Shown: positions 1 through 6,686, counted from the first letter of the stretch. The stretch is 6,686 nt of DNA from Bacteroidales bacterium (GCA_030600865.1 JAUVUS010000146.1:1-6686), one strand, 5' to 3'. Translations and numbers: made by a program. The notes: generated by a model from the letters alone, not told the origin.

Positions 1-194
1 GTTTATATAAACAAAAAAATAGAGGCTCTATGGAAAACTTCAGCAGAATTTAAAGTCCCGGAATCAGTTTGTTTTTGTAAAAAACAAAATGCCATTTTTG
101 TTTCAAACATAAACGGAAAACCTCTTGAAAAAGATAATAATGGGTTTATCTCTAAATTAACACATGATGGAAGTATTATAAAATTGGAATGGGT

Positions 195-199
195 AAAAA
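195..199 (+). other. Frameshift site in an A-run (one extra A)
   Basis: The run of five A bases sits after TGG GT in frame 1. With four A bases the reading becomes W-V-K-G-L-H-A-P-K-G-M-G, the expected propeller sequence, and continues into the 221-685 frame. With five it gives W-V-K-R-L-T-C-T and a stop at 214-216. The lesion is a single-base insertion in a homopolymer. It could be genuine decay or a sequencing or assembly error. Confidence 0.8.
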
Positions 200-668
200 G
201 GCTTACATGCACCTAAAGGAATGGGTGTTTATAAAGAAAGACTTTTTGTGACAGATATTGATCGCATAGCCGAAATTGATATCAAAACGGAGCAAATAAT
301 AAGATTTTATGAAGTGTCTGATGCCAAATTTTTAAACGACATGGTTATTGATCCTTCCGGTATTATATATGTTTCTGATATGCAAACTAATACTATATAT
401 CAATTATATCATGGGATTGTAAAAAAGTGGCTTAGTTCTAATTCCGTAATAGGGCCAAATGGGCTTTGTATTTGGAAAGGTTCTTTATTTATCGGTACTC
501 GTGAAAAAATTGTTAAAGTAGATTTACTAAATAAAACACTTAGTGATTACATTTTAAATACAGGCGGTATAGATGGGTTAGTTTGTTTTGAAAACAATCA
601 TCTGATATATTCTGATTGGAGTGGGAATGTTTATATGGCTTGTTTGGGCGAAGAAACTGAAAAATTAT

Positions 669-674
669 TAGATA
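669..674. repeat. Target site duplication, left copy (TAGATA)
   Basis: TAGATA directly precedes the left IS end (GGGTTTACTG) and recurs directly after the right IS end. It includes the Leu-Asp codons (tta gat) of the interrupted propeller gene. Confidence 0.85.
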
Positions 675-689
675 GGGTTTACTGAAAAA
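675..689 (+). repeat. Left terminal inverted repeat of the IS
   Basis: GGGTTTACTGAAAAA pairs with the reverse complement of 2251-2265, with one mismatch at position 7 (A versus G). It contains the transposase TAA stop (679-681, minus strand). It also holds the TGA (683-685, plus strand) that ends the interrupted host reading frame. Confidence 0.88.
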
Positions 690-2157
690 CTAGCACTGAC
701 TTATCCGTTTTTAAGAAATGGTTAAGATCAAATATTAGTTTTTCAAATCGTTTTGCAATAATTTTCTTGGATTTAATAAAAAGGGAAAATATTTTCTGTA
801 ATTGAATTATATTGAGCACGAATATTATACAACTTATCCATGATTCCGACGTATCTCTGCGTCTAGCTTGGATATTATTCATATTATATCCTCTTTTTGC
901 CTGACCAAATTTACCTTCAACATGATTACGTTCATGGAACTCTCTTATCCGCTTTCTTCTTTGATAACAGGTTTCCTCTTTCCTATTTTTAGGACGACCA
1001 AGTGGTTTTGCCGTTATTCGTATATTATGTTCTTTTAGAAATTTTCTATTAGCAAGAGTAGCATATATTTGATCTACTAGTACCAGTTCAGGATAATGTC
1101 CATGCAATTGTTTGTATTGCTTAACTTGTTTAATAAGATCCGTTGATTCATTATAAGCATCCCAACTCAAGGTACCAATTCTGGAGAATCCATTTGATAA
1201 ACTCAAACCTAATTTAGAACCAAACTCAACTTTAGCCTTCTGCTTTCCTCTTACAATAGGACGAACATGAGGCTGTGAAATACTTACTATACGGTCATTA
1301 CATCTATTCTCACGTTTTACATGCATCTGACTTTGTTGGGCATATACATGTTGAATTACCCAATATTTTTTTAACACATCTCCTGTTAAAGGAAATTCTT
1401 TAAAATTATCAAGCATCTGATCAATACTTTTAATATTTCTATGCAAATATTGCAACTGATGCTTAATACATCGTCGAATATCTTTCTTTGACTTCTGCCT
1501 CTTTTTTGAAAGATTTAAATAATCCTTTCTGGCTACACGTCTATATGTGCGAGGTTTCTTATCTATGTCGGAATCTGTATGTAATTTATCAATTATTTTT
1601 TCGCTAATCTCGCGTGCTTGATTCAGTAAATCAGGATCTGTAGGATATTTAATTTCTTGATCTGCTACTGTTGCATCCAATTGAAGCTTCCCTTTGTTTC
1701 TAGGATTTCCATTTTCATCTTTATTCTTAGAATTATGTCGTTGATCTTTCTTCCCTTCTGAACATTGAATAACTTCCTGATTAAATTTATCAAAAACTTC
1801 AGCTGTCATTCGTTTCCGAATTGTTACAAAAAGAGAAGAATCAAAAACAGGCTTCTGCTGAAACTCTTTTAAACCAAGGAAATACTGCATATATGGATTT
1901 TCACTGATCGTATCAATTGTTTCATCATCACTTAACTTTTGCTTATGTTTAATTATCATGGCTCCAATAATTACTTGTGGAGACACTCCCGTTCGACCTA
2001 TTGAAGAGTCCATAGACCTCATATAAATTGCAGCTAAAGCATCCCAAGGTACAGTTTGGCTTAATTTTACCCAACGATTATTTGATGATAAATTACATTC
2101 AAATGGTGTCTTAAATGCATCTATACTGATTTGAGAATGTGATGTGTATTTTATCAT
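679..2157 (-). CDS. IS5/IS1182-type DDE transposase
   Basis: This 492-aa transposase would cut and rejoin the IS ends at a target site. The N-terminal part, about residues 35-130, resembles the DUF772 transposase domain (GVSPQVIIGAMIIK, NPYMQYFLGL). A catalytic triad can be proposed: D161 in LQLDATVADQEIKYPTD, D362 in LVLVDQIYATLANRKFL, and E414 in ERNHVEGKFGQAKRGYN. The last carries the E-G-K-F-G-x-x-K-R form typical of this group. A long, very basic stretch (about 200-245) lies between the first two acids, as expected for the longer IS1182-like members. No internal stop or frameshift is seen, and the ORF fills the element from the right leader to the left inverted repeat, so it is probably active or recently active. 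The ATG at 2155-2157 is followed by the usual N-terminal sequence. No clear Shine-Dalgarno sequence precedes it. Confidence 0.92.
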   Translation of the reverse strand: MIKYTSHSQISIDAFKTPFECNLSSNNRWVKLSQTVPWDALAAIYMRSMDSSIGRTGVSPQVIIGAMIIKHKQKLSDDETIDTISENPYMQYFLGLKEFQQKPVFDSSLFVTIRKRMTAEVFDKFNQEVIQCSEGKKDQRHNSKNKDENGNPRNKGKLQLDATVADQEIKYPTDPDLLNQAREISEKIIDKLHTDSDIDKKPRTYRRVARKDYLNLSKKRQKSKKDIRRCIKHQLQYLHRNIKSIDQMLDNFKEFPLTGDVLKKYWVIQHVYAQQSQMHVKRENRCNDRIVSISQPHVRPIVRGKQKAKVEFGSKLGLSLSNGFSRIGTLSWDAYNESTDLIKQVKQYKQLHGHYPELVLVDQIYATLANRKFLKEHNIRITAKPLGRPKNRKEETCYQRRKRIREFHERNHVEGKFGQAKRGYNMNNIQARRRDTSESWISCIIFVLNIIQLQKIFSLFIKSKKIIAKRFEKLIFDLNHFLKTDKSVLVFQ

Positions 2158-2250
2158 AAGTGCATGATTTTATGACTATAAGATAATAAAAATCTTGCAA
2201 TTAAACAAATAAAATAAGCTGTAAAATATTGAATATATGATCGTTAAGTA

Positions 2251-2265
2251 TTTTTCAGCAAACCC
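2251..2265 (-). repeat. Right terminal inverted repeat of the IS
   Basis: The plus strand reads TTTTTCAGCAAACCC, whose reverse complement GGGTTTGCTGAAAAA matches the left end at 14 of 15 positions. It lies 93 bp upstream of the transposase start. Confidence 0.88.
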
Positions 2266-2271
2266 TAGATA
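2266..2271. repeat. Target site duplication, right copy (TAGATA)
   Basis: TAGATA follows the right end of the IS (AAACCC) and duplicates 669-674. The propeller gene resumes in frame here (gat aca acg = D-T-T). Confidence 0.85.
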
Positions 2272-2384
2272 CAACGCCTTTAAAAATTAATGCTGCTGAT
2301 ATTGGATTTAATTATGAGAAAAAAATAATATATATACCTACTTTTTATGATAATAGGGTGATGGCATATAAAATAAAAGATTAA
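2266..2384 (+). pseudogene. SMP-30/gluconolactonase-like gene, 3' fragment (C-terminus cut off by IS)
   Basis: From 2268 the plus strand reads D-TTPLKINAADIGFNYEKK, then IIYIPTFYDNRVMAYKIKD and a TAA at 2382-2384. This is the last blade of an SMP-30-type propeller (NAADIG and VPTFFDNRVxAY are usual there) and is the missing C-terminus of the fragment at 1-674. The IS-free gene would give about 261 visible residues in the window after correcting the A-run frameshift. The fragment has no start of its own; the only in-frame ATG (2361) would give seven codons. The stop overlaps the stop of the convergent gene at 2381-2923. Confidence 0.88.
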
Positions 2385-2923
2385 TTTATTTTTATATAAA
2401 ATCCCATTTTATGTGGGTGATCGTAAACAATTGTATTTCTATTAAATTTTCTAAGCATAAAAAGCGAGATAATATCTCCTCCGGCAGTCCATGAAAAGAA
2501 AATCCCAAACGAAAGATAAAGACTATTTCCTAGAATAATTCCTACAACAGATGGAATGATTCCCATAATAATCAGTGGCATTATCCCCCCCAGTCGATAA
2601 TATTTTACTTTAAGAGGTTCTTTACAATGACAATAGGGTGTAATGCCATTTAAGCCAAACTTTATAGATTTAAATCCTTTTTTTGAAAATAATGCCCAGG
2701 TAATTCCATGCAATAATTCGTGAAAAATGATTCCAAAAATTAGAACATAAATAAAAAGCCTCATAAATTCTTTTCGACCAATTTCGAAAGTTTGAAAATC
2801 CCAAATAAGAATAAATGGAATTAAAAGAATAGCAGTAATAGGAATAATCATTATTAGTGAATAAAGATTGACTTTTCTTATACTTAAGGTGTATTCTTTT
2901 ATATTTTCCGAATTTATTTCCAT
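2381..2923 (-). CDS. DUF3267-type membrane protein, putative zinc metalloprotease
   Basis: This 180-aa protein is predicted to be integral to the inner membrane. Hydrophobic segments lie at about residues 21-41, 54-72, 113-132 and 136-158. The HELLH at 68-72 matches the HExxH zinc-binding and catalytic motif, within the second segment. Conserved-looking text follows: TPYCHCKEPLKVKYYRLGG (about 95-113), MPLIIMGIIP, SWTAGGD (D150) and YDHPHKMGFYI near the end. This pattern fits the DUF3267 family. D150 or the D168-H169 pair could supply a further metal ligand; that is inference, by analogy with intramembrane site-2-type proteases. The length is normal for the family. The ATG at 2921-2923 follows an AT-rich stretch with no Shine-Dalgarno sequence. 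The gene lies downstream of the lptB terminator, so it probably has its own promoter, but no good promoter match was found. Its substrate is unknown. Confidence 0.82.
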   Translation of the reverse strand: MEINSENIKEYTLSIRKVNLYSLIMIIPITAILLIPFILIWDFQTFEIGRKEFMRLFIYVLIFGIIFHELLHGITWALFSKKGFKSIKFGLNGITPYCHCKEPLKVKYYRLGGIMPLIIMGIIPSVVGIILGNSLYLSFGIFFSWTAGGDIISLFMLRKFNRNTIVYDHPHKMGFYIKIN

Positions 2924-2953
2924 TTATAAAATTGAAATTTATTACAAGCTTAA

Positions 2954-2981
2954 ACAAAAAACCCTAACAATTGTCAGGGTT
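2954..2981 (-). terminator. Intrinsic terminator after lptB
   Basis: Read on the minus strand, the arm AACCCT (2976-2981) pairs with AGGGTT (2960-2965) across the self-complementary centre ACAATTGT (2967-2974). One mismatch interrupts the stem at 2966/2975. A T-rich tract follows at once (TTTTTTG, 2955-2961, overlapping the stem foot). It begins about 21 nt beyond the lptB stop and separates lptB from the DUF3267-type gene. Confidence 0.85.
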
Positions 2982-3002
2982 CAATATAATGAATTTACAA
3001 TT

Positions 3003-3764
3003 CTAATCCTCATTAATACCAATGGTACGTAAATCGAAATTTTTACCCAAATAAACACGACGCACTTGTTCATCTTCAGCGAGTTCTTTTGCGTTTCCTG
3101 CTTTAAGAATAGAGCCTTCGAAAAGCAAATAAGCACGGTCGGTTATTGATAATGTTTCGTGAACATTGTGATCGGTAATTAAAATACCAATATTTTTTTC
3201 TTTTAATCTACCTACAATTTCCTGAATATCTTCGACAGCAATTGGATCTACACCGGCAAAAGGCTCGTCAAGTAAAATAAATTTTGGTTTTAGAGCTAAT
3301 GCACGGGCAATTTCTGTTCTACGACGTTCACCACCCGAAAGCTGAATTCCAAGGCTTTTGCGGATTTTTTGTAATCCAAATTCGTCAATTAAATTCTCTA
3401 ATCTTTCTCGTTGTTCTTCTTTCGACATTTTGGACATTTCAAGAACTGCCATTATATTATCTTCAATACTTAGTTTTCTGAAAACTGAGGCTTCTTGTGC
3501 CAGGTATCCGACACCTTTTTGTGCTCTTTTATATACGGGTTCTTTGGTAATATCAACATCATCAAGATAAATTTTACCTGAATAAGGAGTAATTAACCCA
3601 ACAATCATATAAAAGGTTGTGGTTTTCCCTGCTCCATTGGGCCCAAGCAAGCCAACAATTTCTCCTTGTTCTACTTCAACAGAAACTTCTTTTACAACAG
3701 TTCTTGAACGGTATTTCTTTACCAGGTTATCAGTACGTAGTTTTATCTTTTTATCCTGACTCAT
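3003..3764 (-). CDS. lptB: LPS export ABC transporter ATP-binding protein LptB
   Basis: This is the cytoplasmic ATPase of the Lpt system. It works with LptF and LptG to extract LPS from the inner membrane and push it along the LptC-LptA bridge to LptD/E. The 253-aa protein has every ABC ATPase motif: Walker [10 protein letters not shown] (41-49), Q-loop Q90, signature LSGGE (142-146), Walker B FILLDEP (162-168) with catalytic E167, D-loop GVDP (171-174) and H-loop H199. The segment [24 protein letters not shown] (87-110) is characteristic of LptB rather than of the related amino-acid transporter ATPases. The length is slightly over the usual 240 aa because of N- and C-terminal extensions. It follows the DUF5686-type gene by 77 bp and ends at a clear terminator, so it is the last gene of the cluster. 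The ATG at 3762-3764 is the natural start; no Shine-Dalgarno sequence is visible. Confidence 0.96.
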   Translation of the reverse strand: MSQDKKIKLRTDNLVKKYRSRTVVKEVSVEVEQGEIVGLLGPNGAGKTTTFYMIVGLITPYSGKIYLDDVDITKEPVYKRAQKGVGYLAQEASVFRKLSIEDNIMAVLEMSKMSKEEQRERLENLIDEFGLQKIRKSLGIQLSGGERRRTEIARALALKPKFILLDEPFAGVDPIAVEDIQEIVGRLKEKNIGILITDHNVHETLSITDRAYLLFEGSILKAGNAKELAEDEQVRRVYLGKNFDLRTIGINED

Positions 3765-3780
3765 TGTAATTTGTTTTTTA

Positions 3781-3788
3781 CAAATGTA
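3781..3788 (-). promoter_or_regulatory. Possible lptB promoter -7 element (TACATTTG)
   Basis: On the minus strand TACATTTG fits the Bacteroidota -7 consensus TAnnTTTG and ends 16 nt before the lptB ATG. No good TTTG-like -33 element lies at the usual spacing, so the match may be chance in AT-rich DNA. The 77-bp gap (3765-3841) otherwise shows only a weak ATTTGT/ACAAAT inverted repeat at 3769-3785 that overlaps this element. Confidence 0.3.
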
Positions 3789-3841
3789 TATATTTTATTT
3801 AAAAACGTTCGTAGTGAAAATATGGTGTTAGAATTCCTAGA

Positions 3842-6304
3842 TTAAAAAACAAATTGCACTAATATCCTTAAACCAAACTTCTCAATGTTATCATGATCTA
3901 AATGTGTTAATCGCCACATAGCATCAACCCTGAAAATCTTAAAAATATTTTCGATCCCAACACTTGCTTCCATATAAGGTTCATTTAAGGAATATAAACC
4001 CTCGGGATAATTCATAATATTTTCATGTCTAGTACTTAAATCTCCAATTAATCCTTTTGCAGAGATGACTTCACGCCATTTTAATTTTCGGAATAGAGGA
4101 ATTTTATTAAATAATAAACCTTGAAAATGGTGCTCAACATAAAGACTAGCATATCTGTCACTTGCAAATTCGTAATAGTTCATCATATTAAAGGCATATT
4201 TATAGAACGCATAAGATTCGTTTCCTTCATGTAGCTTTAATAAAGGATAAGGAACTGTTCCAAATATTTGTCCGGCGTCGATAATATATTTAAAATATCC
4301 AAGAGGGTTTATAGGAACTTTATGTGCTAAGTTTAAACTTAATTTGTAATATTCATAATCGCTTCCAAAAATATCTTTAAGGCCTGCCGTAAAGTTTAAG
4401 TTAAGCACAGGAGCATCTGTACCAAGATTAATTCTTTCGAACTCGCCTCGCAAGTATTTTTCATTTTTGGCAAATCGAATATTAAGCTTGACTTCAGAGG
4501 TAGTAACATCATCATAAAATAATGTATCTGTCGGTGTGCTTTTATAAAAAGGAATATATTCTGTTGGCTCAATACTCAAATAATTATACGTTAACTTATT
4601 TGAAAAGCCCTGAAACCACTCTTTCTCAAAAGATGTTCTAAAATCTTTTACCATAGTAAGTTTGTAATTTGGATTTCTACGCAGTATTGAGGAGAATATA
4701 TTATCTTCCGTTAAAGCATACGGGCTCTTTCCTAATTGTTGAATATCATATGAGTATTGAGTTTCGAAAGTCATTCTCGGGTTTTTATCAAACATATAAA
4801 TAAATCCACCACCGTATTTAAAGCGTTTATCTTTTTCGCCATATGCAGCGTGGGCATTTAGCATTAATTTCGTACTAAAGTTATTGCTTGTACGCCCACC
4901 TAATCGAATTCTGTTTCCTTCAATTTCATTAAAACTAAAAAATTTATAATAAGGCCCAAGTTCAAATAACCCGACTTCATAATAATACATGGCAAACATT
5001 CCTACAAGTTTTTCATAGGTTCTGAAAATGGGAACTTGCTTTATGGAGTCAATCATTTTATATATATCTTTTTCTTTAGGTGTGAGATTTATCGGTCGGT
5101 GTTTATCCCAATATTCCTCATTGTTAATTATTGCATTTTCCTGTACAATTACATTTTCATTTATTTTAGTTATTTGTTCCGGCATTTTAACATTAAATCG
5201 AATATCCATGTAGTTGGTAGTTTTTTTACCAAAGAATCCGGTTGATCGGTCGTTGAGATTAAAATCGAAGAATAATTTTTCGTTTTTCAAAAACCATAAG
5301 CTGTCATCTACCGGAGCATATTCGTATTCGGCTAGAAAATCATTTATGTAGTTTATGTTAATATTTTTTGCCATTCGCATTTGTATTTTAACAATAGCAA
5401 ATGTGGTATCATTAACCCAGAAATCACCACGGAAGGTACGTTCTTGTTTTCTTTTAGGGATAAAGGATATTTGATAACACCATTTGTTTCCAATAAATGC
5501 ACTATCTATCAGATAATATTTATAATATACTAATCCAAAATCGGCGATTGGACTTACGAAACCGGGTTCAAAAACACGATTAAAATTTTCGTAAATATTT
5601 ATCTTCTGGTACATTTTCCCGGTAAACTGGGATAAACTGATGTTTTCTACTCCGGAAATTTTAGTTGCTGTAATAATTTCATGTTCAGTTAACGGAGTCT
5701 TGTTATAATAATAATCGGAAAATGATTCCGTAATAAATATTGGCAAATAGGATTTTCCGGTTATTGCGGAAGTATCAACATAATCAAAAATAAACTGAAA
5801 ATCGCGTAATAATCTCTGCTTTTTGAATTTTTCATCAACGTTATTTACATCTATTTCAACTTTATTATAAAGTTTATAAATATATGAATCAAACTTTTCG
5901 GGATTATGTTTTTCTTTATTTGCAATTATATTTCGAAGAATAGGATGTGCAGGATTTTCTGTTGGTAGAATAACAATTTCGTCTAATTCAAAAATATTGG
6001 CTTTTAGTGAAAAATTGATTTCTTGAAAATGATTTTTATCGACAAAATGTGATTGCTGCTTATAGCCTACAAAAGAAACAATAATAGAATCATAATAATT
6101 TCGTGTTTCGAGAAAATATTCACCATCCGTATTAGTAATTGTACCAACAGACGAGTTTTTAAACGTTACATTTACAAAAGGAACAGGTTCTAATGTAGCA
6201 GCATCTATGATTGTACCGCGAACCTTAGTAATTTGACCAAACGATAATGTCCCTTTTAACAGGAACACAATTATAATAATCCAAAATGGAAATTTCTTTC
6301 TCAT
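3842..6304 (-). CDS. Carboxypeptidase-regulatory-like domain / DUF5686 family outer-membrane protein
   Basis: This 820-aa exported protein has no established function. Residues 1-23 form a signal peptide (MRKK, a hydrophobic core WIIIIVFLL, then TLSFG before Q24) with no lipobox cysteine. Residues 29 to about 103 form a CarboxypepD_reg-like domain (GTIIDAATLEPVPFVNV, TNTDGEYFLE, IIVSFVGY), a beta-sandwich common at the N-terminus of Bacteroidota outer-membrane proteins. A region fitting DUF5686 starts near NPAHPILRNIIANKEKHNP (117-135). The second half, from about 450, has alternating aromatic and polar strands and short turns, and the chain ends in LRILVQFVF. A terminal Phe is typical of outer-membrane beta-barrels, so a C-terminal barrel is inferred. 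The ATG at 6302-6304 gives a proper signal peptide. The gene lies 39 bp after tatC and 77 bp before lptB in the same direction and is probably co-transcribed with tatC. Confidence 0.88.
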   Translation of the reverse strand: MRKKFPFWIIIIVFLLKGTLSFGQITKVRGTIIDAATLEPVPFVNVTFKNSSVGTITNTDGEYFLETRNYYDSIIVSFVGYKQQSHFVDKNHFQEINFSLKANIFELDEIVILPTENPAHPILRNIIANKEKHNPEKFDSYIYKLYNKVEIDVNNVDEKFKKQRLLRDFQFIFDYVDTSAITGKSYLPIFITESFSDYYYNKTPLTEHEIITATKISGVENISLSQFTGKMYQKINIYENFNRVFEPGFVSPIADFGLVYYKYYLIDSAFIGNKWCYQISFIPKRKQERTFRGDFWVNDTTFAIVKIQMRMAKNININYINDFLAEYEYAPVDDSLWFLKNEKLFFDFNLNDRSTGFFGKKTTNYMDIRFNVKMPEQITKINENVIVQENAIINNEEYWDKHRPINLTPKEKDIYKMIDSIKQVPIFRTYEKLVGMFAMYYYEVGLFELGPYYKFFSFNEIEGNRIRLGGRTSNNFSTKLMLNAHAAYGEKDKRFKYGGGFIYMFDKNPRMTFETQYSYDIQQLGKSPYALTEDNIFSSILRRNPNYKLTMVKDFRTSFEKEWFQGFSNKLTYNYLSIEPTEYIPFYKSTPTDTLFYDDVTTSEVKLNIRFAKNEKYLRGEFERINLGTDAPVLNLNFTAGLKDIFGSDYEYYKLSLNLAHKVPINPLGYFKYIIDAGQIFGTVPYPLLKLHEGNESYAFYKYAFNMMNYYEFASDRYASLYVEHHFQGLLFNKIPLFRKLKWREVISAKGLIGDLSTRHENIMNYPEGLYSLNEPYMEASVGIENIFKIFRVDAMWRLTHLDHDNIEKFGLRILVQFVF

Positions 6305-6343
6305 TATTTGACATCTAAAACAATAAATATAAAGCTTTGTTCT

Positions 6344-6686
6344 TTATTTGTGTACTCTTTTAACGATTTTTCTGGAAATTATTATTCCTGCCTCGTAAAG
6401 TATTATAAGTGGAAATGTAACAAGAATCAGGCTGAAAATATCAGGAGGAGTGATTGTTGCTGCCAAAATTAAAATAACGATTATAGAATGGCGTCGGTAT
6501 TTTTTTAGAAATTCAGGTGTTACCAGCCCGGCTTTACTTAAGAAATATATTAAAACAGGAAGTTCGAAAGTTATGCCTGCAGCAAGTGTTACAGATGTTA
6601 CAGTTCCAATATAGGATTTTAAATTAATTTGATTAACAACCTGATCACTTACATTATATGATCCTAAAAAATGAATAGACAAAGGA
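6344..6686 (-). CDS. tatC: Sec-independent protein translocase TatC, C-terminal part (partial)
   Basis: TatC is the core inner-membrane receptor of the twin-arginine pathway, which exports folded proteins. The visible 113 residues are the C-terminal part of a protein of roughly 260-280 aa; the 5' end is beyond the right edge, and the frame is open to that edge (P-L-S-I-H-F-L-G-S-Y). The TTG at 6680-6682 is an internal Leu codon, not a start. Diagnostic segments are FELPVLIYFLSKAGL, with the conserved glutamate of the fourth membrane helix, and then FLKKYRRHSIIVILIL. TITPPDIFSLILVTFPL carries the family TPPD motif, and ILYEAGIIISR leads into a basic tail (KIVKRVHK). The TAA stop at 6344-6346 lies 39 bp before the next gene of the cluster. 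Confidence 0.96.
   Translation of the reverse strand, partial: PLSIHFLGSYNVSDQVVNQINLKSYIGTVTSVTLAAGITFELPVLIYFLSKAGLVTPEFLKKYRRHSIIVILILAATITPPDIFSLILVTFPLIILYEAGIIISRKIVKRVHK

Larger units (their letters stand above)
1..685 (+). pseudogene. SMP-30/gluconolactonase-like beta-propeller gene, 5' fragment (partial, frameshifted, cut off by IS)
   Basis: This is the front and middle of a gene for an SMP-30/gluconolactonase/LRE-type beta-propeller protein, usually about 290-330 aa. Frame 1 is open from the window edge to a TAA at 214-216 and encodes family-like text (PESVCF, FVSNINGKPLEKDNNGFISKL). The protein then continues in another frame from about 200 (GLHAPKGMG, LFVTDIDRI, FLNDMVIDPSG, YVSDMQTNTIYQL, GPNGLCIWKG, GGIDGL, YSDWSGN). 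Removing one A from the run at 195-199 joins the two frames as WVKGLHAPKGMG. The true start lies left of the window, so any signal peptide is not visible. Host sequence ends at 674; the last codons and the TGA at 683-685 come from the IS end. The real C-terminus is at 2266-2384. Family members bind a divalent metal and some hydrolyse lactones; the substrate here is unknown. As read, the gene cannot make a full propeller. An ATG at 221 could start a 154-aa product, but this is unlikely to be functional. Confidence 0.88.
675..2265 (-). mobile_element. Complete insertion sequence, IS5/IS1182-like, 1591 bp
   Basis: A whole insertion sequence lies inside the SMP-30-like gene, in opposite orientation to it. 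The ends are 15-bp inverted repeats (GGGTTTACTGAAAAA on the left, GGGTTTGCTGAAAAA as the reverse complement on the right), matching at 14 of 15 positions. They are flanked by a perfect 6-bp direct repeat, TAGATA. The boundaries are confirmed independently: deleting 675-2265 plus one TAGATA fuses LL-D to TTPLKINAADIG in the host frame. The only gene is an apparently intact transposase. The remaining 108 bp (2158-2265) form a leader between the transposase start and the right end, which probably holds its promoter. Family assignment rests on the transposase type; the exact ISfinder name cannot be read from the sequence. Confidence 0.93.

Noticed and set aside
3..212. 69-aa minus-strand reading frame opposite the propeller gene
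   Set aside because: It lies opposite clear propeller coding sequence and has no recognisable features.
190..216. Programmed ribosomal frameshifting to join the two propeller frames
   Set aside because: The A-run is only five long and no classic slippery heptamer or downstream structure is evident. The gene is also already broken by the IS, so a simple indel or read error explains it better.
2154..2175. Inverted repeat TCATAA / TTATGA around the transposase start codon, possibly masking translation
   Set aside because: The arms are six A/T-rich base pairs with a 10-nt loop. Similar weak repeats are expected by chance in this AT-rich DNA.
2158..2265. Transposase promoter in the IS leader
   Set aside because: The minus strand has a near match (TTTATTTG) to the Bacteroidota -7 element but lacks the TA and a suitable -33 partner, so no specific site is claimed.
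2670..2957. 95-aa minus-strand reading frame overlapping the start of the DUF3267-type gene
   Set aside because: It is a shadow in another frame, rich in Asn, Tyr and Ser with no family-like text. The HELLH-containing frame is the real gene.
5028..5245. Two short plus-strand reading frames inside the DUF5686-type gene
   Set aside because: Both are antisense shadows of a long, clearly coding minus-strand gene. Their hydrophobic look follows from the complementary codons.

Overview
The window looks like chromosomal DNA of a member of the Bacteroidota. It is AT-rich. It carries a tatC / DUF5686-type outer-membrane protein / lptB cluster of the kind found in this phylum. The large membrane protein opens with a carboxypeptidase-regulatory-like domain, and starts lack clear Shine-Dalgarno sequences. 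Assignment below phylum is not attempted.

Left part (1-2384): the remains of one plus-strand gene for an SMP-30/gluconolactonase-type six-bladed beta-propeller protein, whose 5' end lies outside the window. It is broken twice. A one-base frameshift sits at an A-run (195-199). A complete 1591-bp DDE insertion sequence (675-2265, IS5/IS1182-like) lies near its 3' end. The IS has 15-bp imperfect terminal inverted repeats (14/15), a 6-bp target duplication TAGATA, and one intact 492-aa transposase on the minus strand. Removing the IS and one TAGATA copy rejoins the propeller reading frame exactly, through to its natural stop at 2382-2384.

Middle (2381-3002): a minus-strand gene for a small membrane protein with an HELLH motif (DUF3267-type putative metalloprotease). 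Its stop codon shares a TTAA with the stop of the broken propeller gene. Upstream of it is a good intrinsic terminator that ends the lptB transcript.

Right part (3003-6686): a minus-strand cluster read right to left. It contains the 3' end of tatC (Tat translocase), an 820-aa exported protein with a carboxypeptidase-regulatory-like domain and a probable DUF5686 outer-membrane region, and lptB (ATPase of the LPS transport machine). All three concern the cell envelope: folded-protein export, an outer-membrane protein of unknown role, and LPS export.

No RNA genes, CRISPR arrays or defence genes were seen. The most informative feature is the doubly damaged propeller gene, with its clean record of a transposition event. 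I see no convincing new biological system here.
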